Positions 33,140 to 44,758 of a stretch of DNA of 64,000 nt are shown piece after piece (positions within the stretch are counted from its first letter, which is position 1; each line of letters begins with the position of its first letter). A program made the position numbers and the translations under genes. Source of the DNA: Parelaphostrongylus tenuis. Taxonomy: Eukaryota > Nematoda > Chromadorea > Rhabditida > Metastrongylidae. The stretch is from contig JAHQIW010000634.1 in NCBI GenBank assembly GCA_019055375.1, positions 163,303 to 227,302 on the forward strand. The letters run 5' to 3'. The notes under the pieces were generated by a model. That model was not told the DNA's origin. It did no database searches and was given only the letters and a program-made list of their open reading frames with translations.

Positions 33140-33680
33140 CGTTTCTTGGCATATGGTCTGTTATGGGCTTTTGTGCAGCCCGATACACGTGTTTCGACCT
33201 TGCGGCCTCATCAATCGGGCAGCCAGTTCGTCTTTAGTCAACGCTCTCGCGAGCCACTTCATCCCACTCTGAAGAGTATTGGACGGCAGACGATTTACAC
33301 AATCGCTGCCAAATGAAAAACCACTAGATCGGCAATTTTTGGCGCTCGATTTCTCTTGGCTGGCATTTTTGAAATAATAACCATGAGATTTATTTAATTT
33401 CAAGCGTGATCTAGAAAAACACTGGAAACAAACGGTATAATATTTCAGAAATACCAACCAAGAGCAGTCGAGTGTCGAAAATTACCGATTTAGTGATTTT
33501 CATTTCACGGCGATTGTGTAAATCGTTCGCAGTCGCTCTCTCTATATAAGGGCTATACGGGTGCCCGAAAGGATTAGCTAAAGGCGAAAGGCCTGCTCGA
33601 CTGACGAGGCTGAGGTCGAAACACATGTATTGGACTGTACAAGATCCCATAAGAGACCACATGACATGTTGGCTCAAATG
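33140..33680. mobile_element. fold-back family C, near full-length palindrome
   Basis: The left arm about 33150-33385 is the imperfect reverse complement of 33440-33680. Both contain the family landmarks GCCCGATACACGTGTTTCGA / TCGAAACACATGTATTGGAC and, nearer the centre, CTCTTGGCTGGCATTT / ATACCAACCAAGAG. The loop is only about 50 bases. RNA or single-stranded DNA from it would form a hairpin of more than 200 bp. There is no protein. Confidence 0.7.
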
Positions 33681-33750
33681 ATAATCAACAGATATATATT
33701 CAGTTTTAAGTGTGAACACTTGAAACATACGGTAAACATGCATGCATACA

Positions 33751-33824
33751 TATATATATATATATGTATATATATATACATATATATATCATATACATAT
33801 ATATATTCATATACATATATATAT

Positions 33825-33859
<35 letters not shown>
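33751..33859. repeat. (TA)n / (CATATA)n microsatellite
   Basis: About 110 bases made almost only of TA with CATATA interruptions. SINE-A begins at the next base. Confidence 0.9.
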
Positions 33860-33862
<3 letters not shown>

Positions 33863-34164
33863 CGCATGTGGTGCAGTGGTTAGAGGTGCCCTGCGTCGCA
33901 CACGAGGTCAATGGTTCGATCTCGCGCTCATGGCTCACCAAGCCATCCATCCCTCCAGGGTCTGTAAATCGGTACCAGACAGGTCCCAGAAATGTTTGGG
34001 AAAGATAAGCAGCACTGACTCGGTTCAACGGTAGGCCACCGCGAGTCATCGTAAAGGCCAGATTTGCATTCAATCACCTCAAACGAAGTTAAAAATTGAA
34101 GTCGAATGCATGGCGCAACCCTCAGGGATTGATCAACGCCAAGAGCTTTATCATTTTAGCTTTA
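33860..34164 (+). mobile_element. SINE-A, full-length copy
   Basis: A tRNA-derived head: GAGCGC at the 5' end can pair with GCGCTC about 60 bases later, with an A box (TGGTGCAGTGG) and B box (GGTTCGATCTC) between. An unrelated body of about 220 bases follows, then a TTTATC-rich tail. The element starts exactly after the TA microsatellite and is followed by TATATACATATATAT, so the target was probably this TA-rich DNA. Transcription would be by RNA polymerase III from the internal boxes, with movement by a LINE in trans. Confidence 0.8.
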
Positions 34165-34186
34165 TATACATATATATTTGCAAACT

Positions 34187-34455
34187 AGAAACTGCTTGGG
34201 AAGTAGTTGTGATGCTCGTCGCGGCGCGCGTGAGCTCGAGCTTCACCCCCAAAACTCTCCGGCACAGTCAATAACAGTGCTCTTTGCGACGCCTCAGCCA
34301 CGCTATTGTCGATATTGCTGAGAGGTTTGTTCAACGAGTATTCTACGTCGTTCAAGAAAAGGCGAAAAAACGAACTGAATGCTAAGAGTACTGGGATCCG
34401 TTTAACGAAAAAGGAAGAGACACTGTAAAGACGAGTCAGTGAAGTGTTAATATAT
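34187..34455 (+). mobile_element. SINE-D copy
   Basis: Head TAGTTGTGATGCTCGTCGCG, then GCGCGCGTGAGCTCGAGC, CAACGAGTATTCTACGTCGT, AGAGTACTGGGATCCG and the 3' end GACACTGTAAAGACGA. It lies 23 bases downstream of SINE-A in the same orientation. Confidence 0.65.
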
Positions 34456-34609
34456 ATATGGCACTTCTCCATTGTTAGAAGACACATGAATATTCGACCC
34501 CACTTGCTGAATGAGGATTATTCATGAGAGTGTTAGCAATCATTCGAAAGCTCAAATTTCTAGCTTGCACGGTAAATGACCGGTTTTTTGAGAAAAATCC
34601 TTTTTTTTG

Positions 34610-35130
34610 AGGTTGTTACAGAAGAAAATCTTTGTGTTTCACACACGCATGAGCGAATTCTTACTTAAATCCATTAACAATTATTCGATTTGGATTCAAA
34701 GATTCCAACTCTGTGCTTGTATTCTGAAAGAGCTTTTCTCTGTGGTGTTGCAGTGAAAATCAGATCAAGTTTCACACATCTGGCTTGCTTGTTTATACGC
34801 TGATCTACGATAGCGATTTCCAGTGGTCATAGACGATGTAACGGCTGACCACGATCCATCAACTGGTGCTTCGGAGAAGTGCGCATACTGTCATTCGATT
34901 AGGAATTTCTCCTCCGTTTTTGAAGAAAGTATACATCGTACGCACGATTCTAATGTTGAAAGATTCATTACACGTTCATGCGCCTTGCATGCTTCCAGCA
35001 AAGTAATATTTGAACTGCGCAGCCGATGAAAAACATTTAATTTTACAGCGCTTTAAAAGGGTTCCTCGAAAAAAAAAACTGGCGTAGTATCACGCTAGCC
35101 AAAGATTTGAGCTTTCAAAGGATTACTAAA
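34610..35130 (+). repeat. AT-rich dispersed repeat F, copy 3
   Basis: Shares GTGTTTCACACACGCATG, CTTGTATTCTGAAAGAGC, ACACGTTCATGCGCC and TTTTACAGCGCTTTAAAAG with the copies at 3.0 and 15.8 kb. Confidence 0.4.
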
Positions 35131-35227
35131 ACTCTTACGAAAAGTTATTGCTCATCGAATGGGCTCGAATATTCAACTGTCACCTTATATGGACAAAAAT
35201 CATATATAGACAAACTTAAAGGACGCC

Positions 35228-35372
35228 ACACAAGTCTGGTACTGATTAATTGACCCCAAAGGGACGAAAGGCTTGGTAAGCTTTGGGAGCTGGATCGAAC
35301 CATCGGCCATTGATTGATCGAGTATGTGTGTCTTAGAACACCTCTAACTAATGCGCCGCACTCTCTATGAAG
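35228..35372 (-). repeat. SINE-A, diverged head half
   Basis: On minus it gives the tRNA-like region in SINE-A order: on plus, GGCTTGGTAAGCTTTGGGAG, GATCGAACCATCGG (B box) and AACTAATGCGCCGCACTC (A box). Confidence 0.5.
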
Positions 35373-35758
35373 AACAATACGAGATCAAATATGCTGCTTG
35401 AAGTTGAAGGTGGCTCATCTAATATGTTGTACAATTATACGACGAATCTGTTTTCGGCTGCGAATACTTACCAGTCATACTTCCACTCAAATAATACTGT
35501 TATGCGCATGCAAATTTTCATCTTTTTCTTTATTTTTGAACGGTAAAATATAATTGCACAAAAAAATTTTGTGGCAAAAAAAAATCTCTTGGCATTGCTT
35601 TTTGGTGGAGTTGGCTTTGTAACAACACTAACTACTTCGAAAACGCGATTAATCAAATATCAGCCACCTATTTGTGAAAGGTAAGCAAGCCACAGCATGT
35701 GTTGAGTTTTTGGACTCTTCCTCTCAGCTACCATTTACATCACCTATCCGACAAATAA

Positions 35759-35880
35759 TGAGCGCATGTGGCGCAGTAGTCAGAGGTGATCTGCGCCGCA
35801 CACGAGGTCAATGGTTCAATCTCGCGCTCATGGCTCACCAAGCCGTCCATCCCTCCGGAGTCGGTAAAAACCGGAGCAAA
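35759..35880 (+). repeat. SINE-A, head half
   Basis: GAGCGCATGTGGCGCAGTAG is followed by a B-box region GGTTCAATCTCGCGCTCA and CCATCCCTCCGGAGTCGG, then similarity stops at about 35880. It is a 3'-truncated or later disrupted copy. Confidence 0.65.
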
Positions 35881-36987
35881 CAATCCCAAATTGAATGGTC
35901 AAGTCCTTTTGATTCAGAAATTTTTGAACAGAGACATGTGCAGCCCGTTGAACTGAAGTGCAGTTGAATAGATACTGAATCTGCTATCAATTTATTTCCA
36001 CTTCTGGACACAGCAAATCTTTTATCCTTCTTGATTCAGTTAATTGCTATCGGACATGTGTGGGTGGTCGAAAACACTGATTAATTGAATTATTAGCAGA
36101 GTCATCACAATCGTTGTGTAGACCAGATAGGTACTGAATCACTTCAACTAGGATATGAAATGAATCAAATTCGTGGCAAATTCTTCAAAGCTTGTTCAAC
36201 AGTAAACACTCTATCCTCTACAGTTTCAACTTTTGAAACTTACTCATACTGATGAGGTTACTCAGATGGAGCTATGAAAGAGAACTAGTCTTTTTACTCG
36301 ATCGATAGTATTCAGTATAGATTTACTTTACCAATATCGTTAAAATCTTGCGAAAATTGACCTTTTTTCAATAAATGACATTAGAGGGCAGTTCGAAATC
36401 CGGCTTATCGCCTCGTCATACAATCACCAACCTAAACTTTCTTTATCAAATTCCTTTTCTACCATTTCCAAATTTTCTCTTCTTCCCGCCTAAAACACAT
36501 TGAACTGGGGAATTTAACCATTATTTTTTTTTAATCAGAAATGAACACAAGGCGTAAGTTGTTACACTGGGAAGCACGGCTCTCACAAAAATCTTCATGA
36601 GGAAAAATGTCAGAAAGAAGTTGGATGAGTTCTGCTTACTAGAAATTATGTTCTCGTTATAGATTTTGAATATCAATAACCACCCGAGGAATTTGGTAGC
36701 AGGAAATTTACTTAGAATGATTTCCACGCCAGCGGATTAGGCGTTAGTATTCCATACCGTTTTCTACGCTGCAGTTATTTTCACCCTAACAAGACTTTTG
36801 AAAGGAGCTACTAGTAGAACTGAGTTATCTGTGGTCGGCTGCAGTCAAAACGTCAACGGCTTTTATTAGAGAAACTGCCACTAAGCAAGCCGAAGCCAGA
36901 CATTCCCAAAGCCTTTTAGGACTTCAGAAGGACTGCAGTATAAATAGCTCATATCAACCAGCGGAACAGATCAGTATTTAAAGAATC

Positions 36988-37245
36988 AATATAAAACTCT
37001 CGGCGTTGATCGTTTCTCAAAGGGTGCAACGTGCATTTGAATTCGTCAAGCATCATTTGTGGTGGTATAAGCATTTGGCCTTCACTCATGATGGGCTACC
37101 CATGCATTAATCGGTGCTTCTATCTTTCGACACAGTTCTGGTAACAATTCGCCAACACCGGAGCGATGACTTATTGAGCTTGGCACTCGCGATCAATCCA
37201 TCGACTGAGTCTGCGCCGCAGTGCACCTGTAACCACTGTGCCATT
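36988..37245 (-). repeat. SINE-A, diverged full-length copy
   Basis: The minus 3' end appears on plus as AAAACTCTCGGCGTTGATCG, and the head as GCGCCGCAGTGCACCTGTAA then CCACTGTGCC. The body is eroded. Confidence 0.5.
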
Positions 37246-37249
37246 AGCA

Positions 37250-38960
37250 CACTAAAGCAGTATTTATGGTGCTTAACACTACAGGTCGGCCAAATTCATT
37301 AGTGGAATACAGCGGTTATGAACGCTGTGTAATATCTTACAAACTATCTTTCTGGAAGATGCGTAAAGTTGGAAGATCTCTCTAAAAACGTTAGTTGACG
37401 TTTTGATGATTTCGCCTCGCTCAGAGCGTACGCTCTCTACACCGTACCATATTCAATTCTTTATTTCACATTTCCTATAGGCAGTGGTCTTTCAATGCAA
37501 AAGTTTTTTCAAATGTCAGCCTATTGAAGGAAACTTACCTATGCAAAGTTGTAAGGGTGCACAGATATTTTATTTGCAAACAAGGTAGAAGGGCATGACG
37601 GTTACGACTTCGAAGTGATGGCAGGAATCGTGGGAAACGAGTCAAAAACGTCGGTGCAAAACTTTCTTGGAGCCTATGAACTAATCTCTGAAATCTAAGA
37701 ACGATAGAAAGGAGGAGAATCTGGATATCACAAATATTATGACACCTTATCTAATTCATTTTCTAATTTGAGTGGGTTTCAGTATTCATAATGCTGACTA
37801 CACATACATGACCTTTCTCCTTAAATAAATGAATAGCGAGATTTCGTTGATGGATAGACATTTGAAATGATTCTCTGCATTAGGTTTCATTAGCTATGAG
37901 AGACGTTAGTTGAATAATCAAAATCTCATGTTAATTCTCAGGACCGACCATAGGTTAGCTTCAGCATTGATCAAATAAATCAGTGATTTCCTTGTTCAGC
38001 GAACATAATTTTCTTATCATAACGATTTTTCTACTATAGTATAGGCAGTTTCAATGAGTCATGCTTCGGCCTCATGTGTAGTCTGCTCAGGCCAAACACT
38101 TTCACATGAGATGATCTTCATCAAGGCACTGAGGAAAATGAGATTATAAACGCTTGCCAATGCTTCAAAGAGGATAAACTGACCTTGGTCAGGTTTCGAA
38201 AAATAGGAACCAAGGAGAATACTTTCAATTATTTATGCCTGTGTTTAGTGAAGTTGGACATTTGATTTATTATAGTGTGTTCGATGCGCATTAATTGCAC
38301 AATGTCCGAACCTAATCGGAATCACAATGAAAACTCATGGTGGCAATTGAGATGCGAACATCTGTATAAAGTGGCCAATAAAACAAACTTGCCTTATCCA
38401 TAAGCCATTTTCATACATCTGGATGCTGCCAAAGTTCAAAATTTTTGATAACTTCGTACTCTTCCTCGTCAAATCTGACCTTTTGAAAATTACTTGCTAT
38501 GTAAAAACCTTATTGGCTTGAGTATTATGTCGGTTCCATAAGTTTTGGCACCAGAGAATCAAACGTCAAAATCGTTAATATAAGCGATTAAAATTGCGTA
38601 GCATTTAGTCATGCATTTTCGATCGGATCTCCTGTAAACAATCAAATAAGTATTCCACTAACGTTTCTTACTCTAAGTCTCTGCTATTCTCTAATTATTA
38701 CGTGTTCTACCATTGGGCCTCCTTATTATACCTAAGTTGGTCTCTAAGAAAAACATAGATAGCTGGATGAAAAAGCCTACATTCAAAAGTTTAATGTTGA
38801 TATATTGATCAAAAACTTATGATGAAATGGAAGAAAGACGTTGAGTCACGGAATTTTGATCTTAAGATTTACATATAGAAATGCTCGTTTTTCAGGCTAT
38901 CGAACGAGTGCTGAAACGTTAGTAGACAGATTTTCTCTGGTGAAAAAGGCAAGTGAACAT
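37250..38960. other. no gene recognised
   Basis: AT-rich intergenic sequence, few frames. Near 38895-38925 a degenerate motif K (GCTATCGAACGAGTGCTGAA) precedes the RTE copy. Confidence 0.35.
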
Positions 38961-38965
38961 GAATA

Positions 38966-39790
38966 CGCTTTGCTGACGATATCGTTCTCATAACACCAAA
39001 CATCAGCCAAGCGGAAAGAATGTTGACCGAATTCGATAACTCCTGTGGAAAGATGGGTCTTCAATTAAATCTAACGAAAACGATGTTCATGAGGAACGGA
39101 TGGGTTTCGAATGCCCCATTCACGCTCAACGGAACGACAATTTCCGAATGCTCCAGTTACATCTATCTAGGTCGTGAAATCAACATGATGAACGACCTAG
39201 CCCCAGAGTTGAGCAGGAGGAAACGAGCAGCTTGGGGAACGTTTAAGAGCATCGAAGATGTAGTGAAGAGGACAAAGAACATCCGATTCCGTGCCCACCT
39301 TTTCGACTCGACGATTATCCCTGCCCTAACGTATGCAGCAGAAACGTGGTCGCTACGTAAGCAGGATGAAAAATCACTTGACGTTATCGAAAGCGCAGTC
39401 GAAAGGTCGATGTTAAGAGTATCCCGTATCTCACAAATGAGAGAAAGGATCCGAAGTTCTGACCTACGTCAACGATCGAAAGTCAGAGACGCCGTCCTAC
39501 ACGCCAGGATATCAAAAATAAGGTGGGCCGTACACGTGATGCTCTTCAACGACAACCGATGGACGAGCGACATTGCCGACTGGATTCCTCGGGACATCAA
39601 GAGCACTAAAGACCACTGACCGGCTGGTCCGATTTCTTCACGAAAACCATAGAAGAAAGATGTGATGCTCAGCGAATCCCTAGAGCGAGAAGGACCAGCT
39701 GGCCTCTCTTGCATGCGATAGGGAAGAATGGAAGAGTTGCTGGTATCCGCTCGAGTCACTCGACGATCAACGGGACGACAGGTGATACAG
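38966..39790 (+). mobile_element. RTE retrotransposon, 5' truncated at the FADD box
   Basis: Homology to the 13.3 kb copy begins exactly at RFADDIVL (38966) and runs to the 3' tail GGTGATACAGGTG (about 39790). The frame is open to 39619, where a 4-base deletion (AAAGACCAC against AAAGGAAGACCAC) shifts it to an early stop; the rest continues out of frame. The right flank (GTGGACAT) weakly matches the left flank (GTGAACAT), a possible 8-base target duplication. Catalytic motif A and the endonuclease are missing, so it is a dead insertion. Confidence 0.85.
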
Positions 39791-39799
39791 GTGGACATT

Positions 39800-41400
39800 T
39801 CTATGAGATGATGTTTTCAGGAAGAGACCTGGCCTAATTACCATATACCTTGTTGATCGTCACCACAATAATGAACACGATACTTCACGAGGTGGTTTTC
39901 TTTTCGCTTCACAGAACATAATGTATGCCAATGATGAAGATATACAGAAGTTGAGATTCACGAAAGACTATTTGCAACTAATTTTTTACACCTCACAAAA
40001 ACTAATTTTTGAGAAATTCAATCCATTGTTCAAGCGGGAATATTGTGTATAGCTTCTCTACGAAGGAAAGATATAGTCTTCAATTCTACCTGCCCTTCTG
40101 GCTACCAAAGTCAGCAAATTGGTGCAAGAGTTGCTGGGAGTGGTTAATAGGCCAACAGAACATACCAGTATGCCATAGAAAGTATTTCTATAGTGTTAAC
40201 TATGCATCCACTCACCTCCGCAGTGCTATATGACGAATGCTTAGCCCATGCAAATGAAATGATCATCACCAAAAGATTTTTGTCTTAGGCTTTATTGCTT
40301 TAACCTCATAAAACGTTGGCTACAATAGTTTCAAGCTACAACATTCGCCTCTCAATTATTAACAGCTGCGTGCTGTTCGCTTGATAAGTTAGAGAATATG
40401 CTCAGCATAAGTCTCTTTGCGATGACAAAGTCTTCCATCTCGTTTTTTTCTTCTTCCAGTGATCCACCTCTTTGGTAAGTTATGTTGTTCGAGACAGAAT
40501 AAATCACTTGAGGATCACATCGTGAAGAAATCGAAAAATACTACAGAAGCATAACGAATGTTCTAGAGCATAGAATGATGAACAAATACTCGCTTAATTA
40601 CTGATAAATGATCACTCCACTATGAGAAACATTCTGAAGATGTAGTGACTTGCCTTATAAATGAAATTTCTTATCACTCTAGATTTTTTCAGTTTCTTAT
40701 TTGACTGTGTGATATTTGGTCGACTTGTCTGTCATTTCCATTCTAAGAAGTCTCGAGGCAAAGCCATGCTCATTAGAGACTATTTCTGCCTGCATGCTGT
40801 GTGAGATACTCAAGAGTCCCTGTCTTGCATGTCCTATCTAAAGTACACAGCTTCTCTTGTTCATTAAAAGGTTAGGCTTATTAATAGCTTTAGTTCGAAA
40901 AAGTTTGATGCCTTGAGGCTAGAGTTTTTCGACCTGTCAGCAGTTCCACACGAATGAGCTGTCTATTCGAACGAGATCGAAATGGTGTACTGTATTGTAC
41001 ATGCCACTGAACATGTTATATGTGCCAAAAATTCTGAGGAAACAATTTTCACAGGCGTTGTCGAAATCGGTAAGCATTCGTTCCTACTGGTTGAATTTTG
41101 GTGTCGTAAGGACGATATCATGTCATCAGCGAAGTGAAGTTAATTTGATTGTCCACCGTCAAATTTCACCCTCTTGTCGTCCCAATCTAATGATCGCATG
41201 GCGTTTAGGAGGATGGCAGCAGATAGTTTTGATGAGGTTCTTTCGCCTCATCGAACCCCGCATTTAATTTTCCTATCCAACATGTGGAAACGCATCAGTG
41301 CTGTCGCGACTAACCGGGATACGGGATCTGTCAAATAGGGAGATGTGTGAGATACTTAAGTAAGCTGATAAATTCAAAGGAACAAACTTCGCACCAAATA
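39800..41400. other. no gene recognised
   Basis: Probably the 3' flank of the minus-strand gene that ends at 41.4 kb. No exon, repeat or RNA gene recognised. Confidence 0.35.
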
Positions 41401-41408
41401 TAGAGAAC

Positions 41409-41414
41409 TTTATT
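41409..41414 (-). terminator. polyadenylation signal AATAAA
   Basis: On minus, AATAAA lies 87 bases after the stop codon of the exon at 41501-41573, a normal distance for a nematode 3' end. It supports that exon as the last of its gene. Confidence 0.5.
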
Positions 41415-41500
41415 TATAACAGAAGACAATTCAAATGGGTAGCTTAAGAGAGAGTCTATTAATATCCAGAAATAAATCCCTCAAACATTGAGTCCACTTC

Positions 41501-41573
41501 CTAAACAGTTTTTCGTTTCGCTCGTTGGTCGTTGACATTCATCTTCATGCCACCACCTGCTGCTTTGGTTTCA
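41501..41573 (-). CDS. small-exon gene, terminal exon (exon 7)
   Basis: A strong acceptor CCTCTAATTTCAG is followed by one base completing a codon, then ETKAAGGGMKMNVNDQRAKR and KTV and a stop. Lysine and glycine rich, with a basic RAKRK near the end. It takes the frame from the preceding exons (all end two bases into a codon). The polyadenylation signal lies 87 bases on. The whole gene is unrecognised: no domain is visible in this tail. Confidence 0.55.
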
Positions 41574-41744
41574 CTGAAATTAGAGGAAGTAGTTGTGGCC
41601 CGAAAAAGACACACGAAATAAGTGAAAATGATTGAGCACAAAGAAAATTCTGCCTGGGTCTCAGTCCTATGACACTATAAACCATAAGCTACCGTTTGCC
41701 TGATTCCGCCCCTCGTGCTAATTACACTTTCCATCACTACGTGG

Positions 41745-41925
41745 TAGGTAGGCTGCTACCAGACTTGTCTGGTAGAATGAGAGCATTAACATGGCAAATC
41801 AACAGACCACCGTATGTTAATTTGGGCCAGATATGCATCCAGTCACATTTAGTGATGACTGATTAAGACGATAACACGGTGCATCTATCAGTGATTGATC
41901 GATGCCAAAGGTTTTCTACCTTGAT
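41745..41925 (+). repeat. SINE-A, diverged 3' part
   Basis: Blocks in SINE-A order: GCTACCAGACTTGTCTGGTA, GGGCCAGATATGCATCCAGT and GTGATTGATCGATGCC. It lies in the intron between the last two exons of the small-exon gene. Confidence 0.5.
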
Positions 41926-42489
41926 CTCATATCAACCCATTTTCATTGGACATCGCCAGAAAACGCTAATTCTTCACACGATTAGGTTTGCGCGAAAATG
42001 TTATCAAAGCCTATATTTGACTATCGTTTCGACGTCTTCACTTTCCTCAGAAATGAGGATTAGATTCGTTCGTCCATAATGTTTCGTCCTATCGTTGGGG
42101 TTCTTCTTTGTCGTTCAATTCCGGTTTTACAATAACTGAAGCACTGTTCAGATGGATAGACTTTACATCTTCCGATACCAGTCTCATATGGGTTTAGTCT
42201 TACGAAATTATTGCTGTTTATTTCCAAGGTTTGGTCAGTGTCGGTTTTCACGATGTCATTGTCCTGCTATGCGCTAGCCATGTTTACTCTGACTACTATA
42301 CGGTGAATGATAGACTTGAGAAAATTGCAATCATTTTATCAGGACTAACAGACAATGGTGTTCTATAGAGAAAAGCACTACCAAGTAAGTTTACTTAAGA
42401 TAATTGGTTTCCGGCCAAGAAGAATTGATTAAAAACAACTGAGAACTGCAACGCGAGGACGAATGATCGTGAACTGTGAACTCTGAGAC

Positions 42490-42600
42490 TTCAAGGAGAC
42501 GTGCTCAACCAGTATTCTACCACTTTCGTGAAGATGGAGTTCTCATGCAAGTAAGGATTCGAATCGAATGCTAAAAGTACGAAAAAACTGTGGTATAGGT
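42490..42600 (+). repeat. SINE-D 3' fragment
   Basis: CAAGGAGACGTGCTCAACCA, GTATTCTACCACTTTCGTGA and a CGAATGCTAAAAGTACG block match the 3' half of SINE-D. In the last intron of the small-exon gene. Confidence 0.5.
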
Positions 42601-43000
42601 CAGATATAGTGGTAAAGCAAAAATTGATAATATAGTACAACTAGGCTTTGAGGATGGCAAAATTATAGAAACATTAGCCACCCTTCTGAGAAAGACACCA
42701 GCCTCAGAAAAACTCTGTGTAAAGAAGGACTATTGGTAAATTTTTTTGTTTTTGATGCCGATTTTTAGTGACAGTTAATCCTTTAATGAGTAGAAGGTCA
42801 TTTTTGTGAGTTACTATATTATAAAACTCTTAAGAATCCCATTATCAAAATCTTTTCTGGGTTATCAGAAAAACGCGATTAGTCGCGAATGGATTGAGAA
42901 ACGAGGGGAGCCGCCTTTACACCGTGGTGCCAGATACTCTAAATAGAATTGAAAAATAAACCATGAAGATGACTAGAGAACACTTCAAAGGCAGACGCAC

Positions 43001-43042
43001 TTTTTCAAGCTCGTTGTTTTTCCACCGATTGGTGGCCGTTGG
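43001..43042 (-). CDS. small-exon gene, exon 6 (42 bases)
   Basis: Acceptor CCGCTTTATTTCAG, coding QRPPIGGKTTSLK plus split codons at both ends, donor GAAAAA|GTGCGT. Length is a multiple of three and it has the same phase as its neighbours, so inclusion or skipping preserves the frame. Reading past the donor gives a stop seven codons on. Basic and low-complexity. Confidence 0.5.
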
Positions 43043-43992
43043 CTGAAATAAAGCGGTAACAAATTCCCATCTTTTTCGAGCAATTGCTCCAATATACTCT
43101 TCGTACTGCTAACACTGAGTGATTGCGATGAGAATTTGTACAGACACTTACTTTTGCTCGACATTAGCTTGCCTGACCTTTCAAGACTGAGAAAGTGCAT
43201 TGATTCAACACGCATGGCCCGAAAAGTACAACAGCGCGCATACCGTGATCTGCGCATTATGGTCATGAAAGGGTTAGCATTTAAGACGAGATTTCGACAT
43301 ACGTGTTTGAACGTGGTGACGTTGATGAGCAATATGGACGCAAAAAAACTGCTTGTACACACTGTGTTGCAAAAAAATTTTATTAGACTACATATATTTT
43401 GACAATTAAGCGTAATCTGATCAGAGTATGAGGGGTAGGACCAGAAAAGTCTTGTTCCAGACTTAGTGATTTAAACGAAACTTATTTCAGATGAACCCAA
43501 TGAGCGACAGTTAAGCTATCACTTTTCTCAGTTGCTCCGTTTGAATGAAATTGATCTGTTAAAGTTTTGCATGGATGCAAAAATTGAAAATATGGGTTAG
43601 ACATTAGCCACGAAGCCCTTTCAAATATTATCACAAATGCGTTTGCATCTTGCATGATTGTAACATGAAGTAACAGTAGCTTGCAAACCATATAAACCCT
43701 ACAAAACAGTTGAGCAAGGCCTCTTTTACAATAATGTCATGCCCATAACACCACAAATAGACCAGCTATCGAAGAGTTATTGTTTATTGTGAGGAAACCA
43801 GATGGTCCTTAAGGTAAAAATCAAACACTGCACCAAGCGGCAGAATAGCAAAGCGCCGCGCATTCGTTATATATTCAACTTTTCTTCGCATTACTTATTT
43901 ACAACACAAGAGACAAAATTCAAAATTGATGTAAATGAATGACACGATAGATAGAGAAAGGCTTGCAAAGATAATGTAAATAGGGAGCTTAC

Positions 43993-44040
43993 TTCTTGTT
44001 ATCTTTCGGGAGTTTTTTCTTAGTGCCGCCAACAGCAGTT
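43993..44040 (-). CDS. small-exon gene, exon 5 (48 bases)
   Basis: Very strong acceptor ATCCTTTTTTTCTCAG, coding TAVGGTKKKLPKDNK with split codons at each end, then a strong donor AAGAA|GTAAGC. Sixteen codons, symmetrical phase. Without splicing a stop overlaps the donor. Lysine rich, no recognised motif. Confidence 0.55.
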
Positions 44041-44254
44041 CTGAGAAAAAAAGGATATATTTGAGGAAGTTTATCTACCAATTTTATTTTTTAGACAATT
44101 TATAAGCTCATCTATCAGTAAAGTGGTAATCTTGAAAGTTTCTTTTCGTTGACATCATACTACCGGCGCTTTCACATTTTGTTGTGCGGATTGCAGTGCT
44201 TCAAACAATCGATTCGTCCTCTCGCATTTATTGTTCGTTTAAAGAATTTGTCTT

Positions 44255-44620
44255 CTCTGTGAACGTTATGAGATACTAGTCAAGCGGAACTCCTTGCAAC
44301 CTCGAAGACAGCCAAGCTGAGGCGTTGGGTAGGACTTTCAGCAACAACAATGCATGGAGCGACGTGGGGCCCCAGGGTTTTCTGTAGTGCGGGGGCTTTC
44401 AATGAAAGTTGTCTTTAAGGTAGTACAAAAGCTGAGATGTTGGTGGTGAGGAGAATCAGTGCAGGTCGATAGCCAAGGGCTACTGATGATTGCGCGGAAC
44501 TGATTCTCAACCCTCCTCTTCTCCCCATCACTCCAGCAATTGATAACAAATGCCTCAGCCTCGTTATCACCGAGGTTGCAAGGAGATGTCCTCAACCAGT
44601 ATTCTATGACATTCATAAGG
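44255..44620. repeat. two inverted SINE-D 3' fragments
   Basis: 44258-44330 on minus and 44525-44615 on plus both match the SINE-D 3' half (GAGGTTGCAAGGAGATGTCC, TCAACCAGTATTCTATGACA). The intervening sequence is not SINE. They lie in the intron between exons 4 and 5 of the small-exon gene, where a transcript could fold back. Confidence 0.5.
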
Positions 44621-44758
44621 AAGAGAAATCTTTAGACAAGCGATGAATGAGAGGAGGTGAACTAATTATTAGAAATACTAAAATCCGCCTATTAACGTGC
44701 AGAAAGAGCTCGTCATATATGAGAAGCTATACAAACCAAGGCAAATCCCAATAGCTTA

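Noticed and set aside
33630..34034. 134-codon plus frame rich in YIYI
   Set aside because: It runs through the TA microsatellite and into SINE-A; the open frame is a by-product of the repeat.
39477..39790. minus-strand frame over the RTE copy
   Set aside because: It is the antisense shadow of the truncated reverse transcriptase.
42060..42145. further exon of the small-exon gene
   Set aside because: A GTGCTTCAG acceptor and basic frame (TGIERQRRTPTIGRNI) fit the phase, but no donor follows and the frame ends in a stop well before the terminal exon; the area also resembles repeat DNA.
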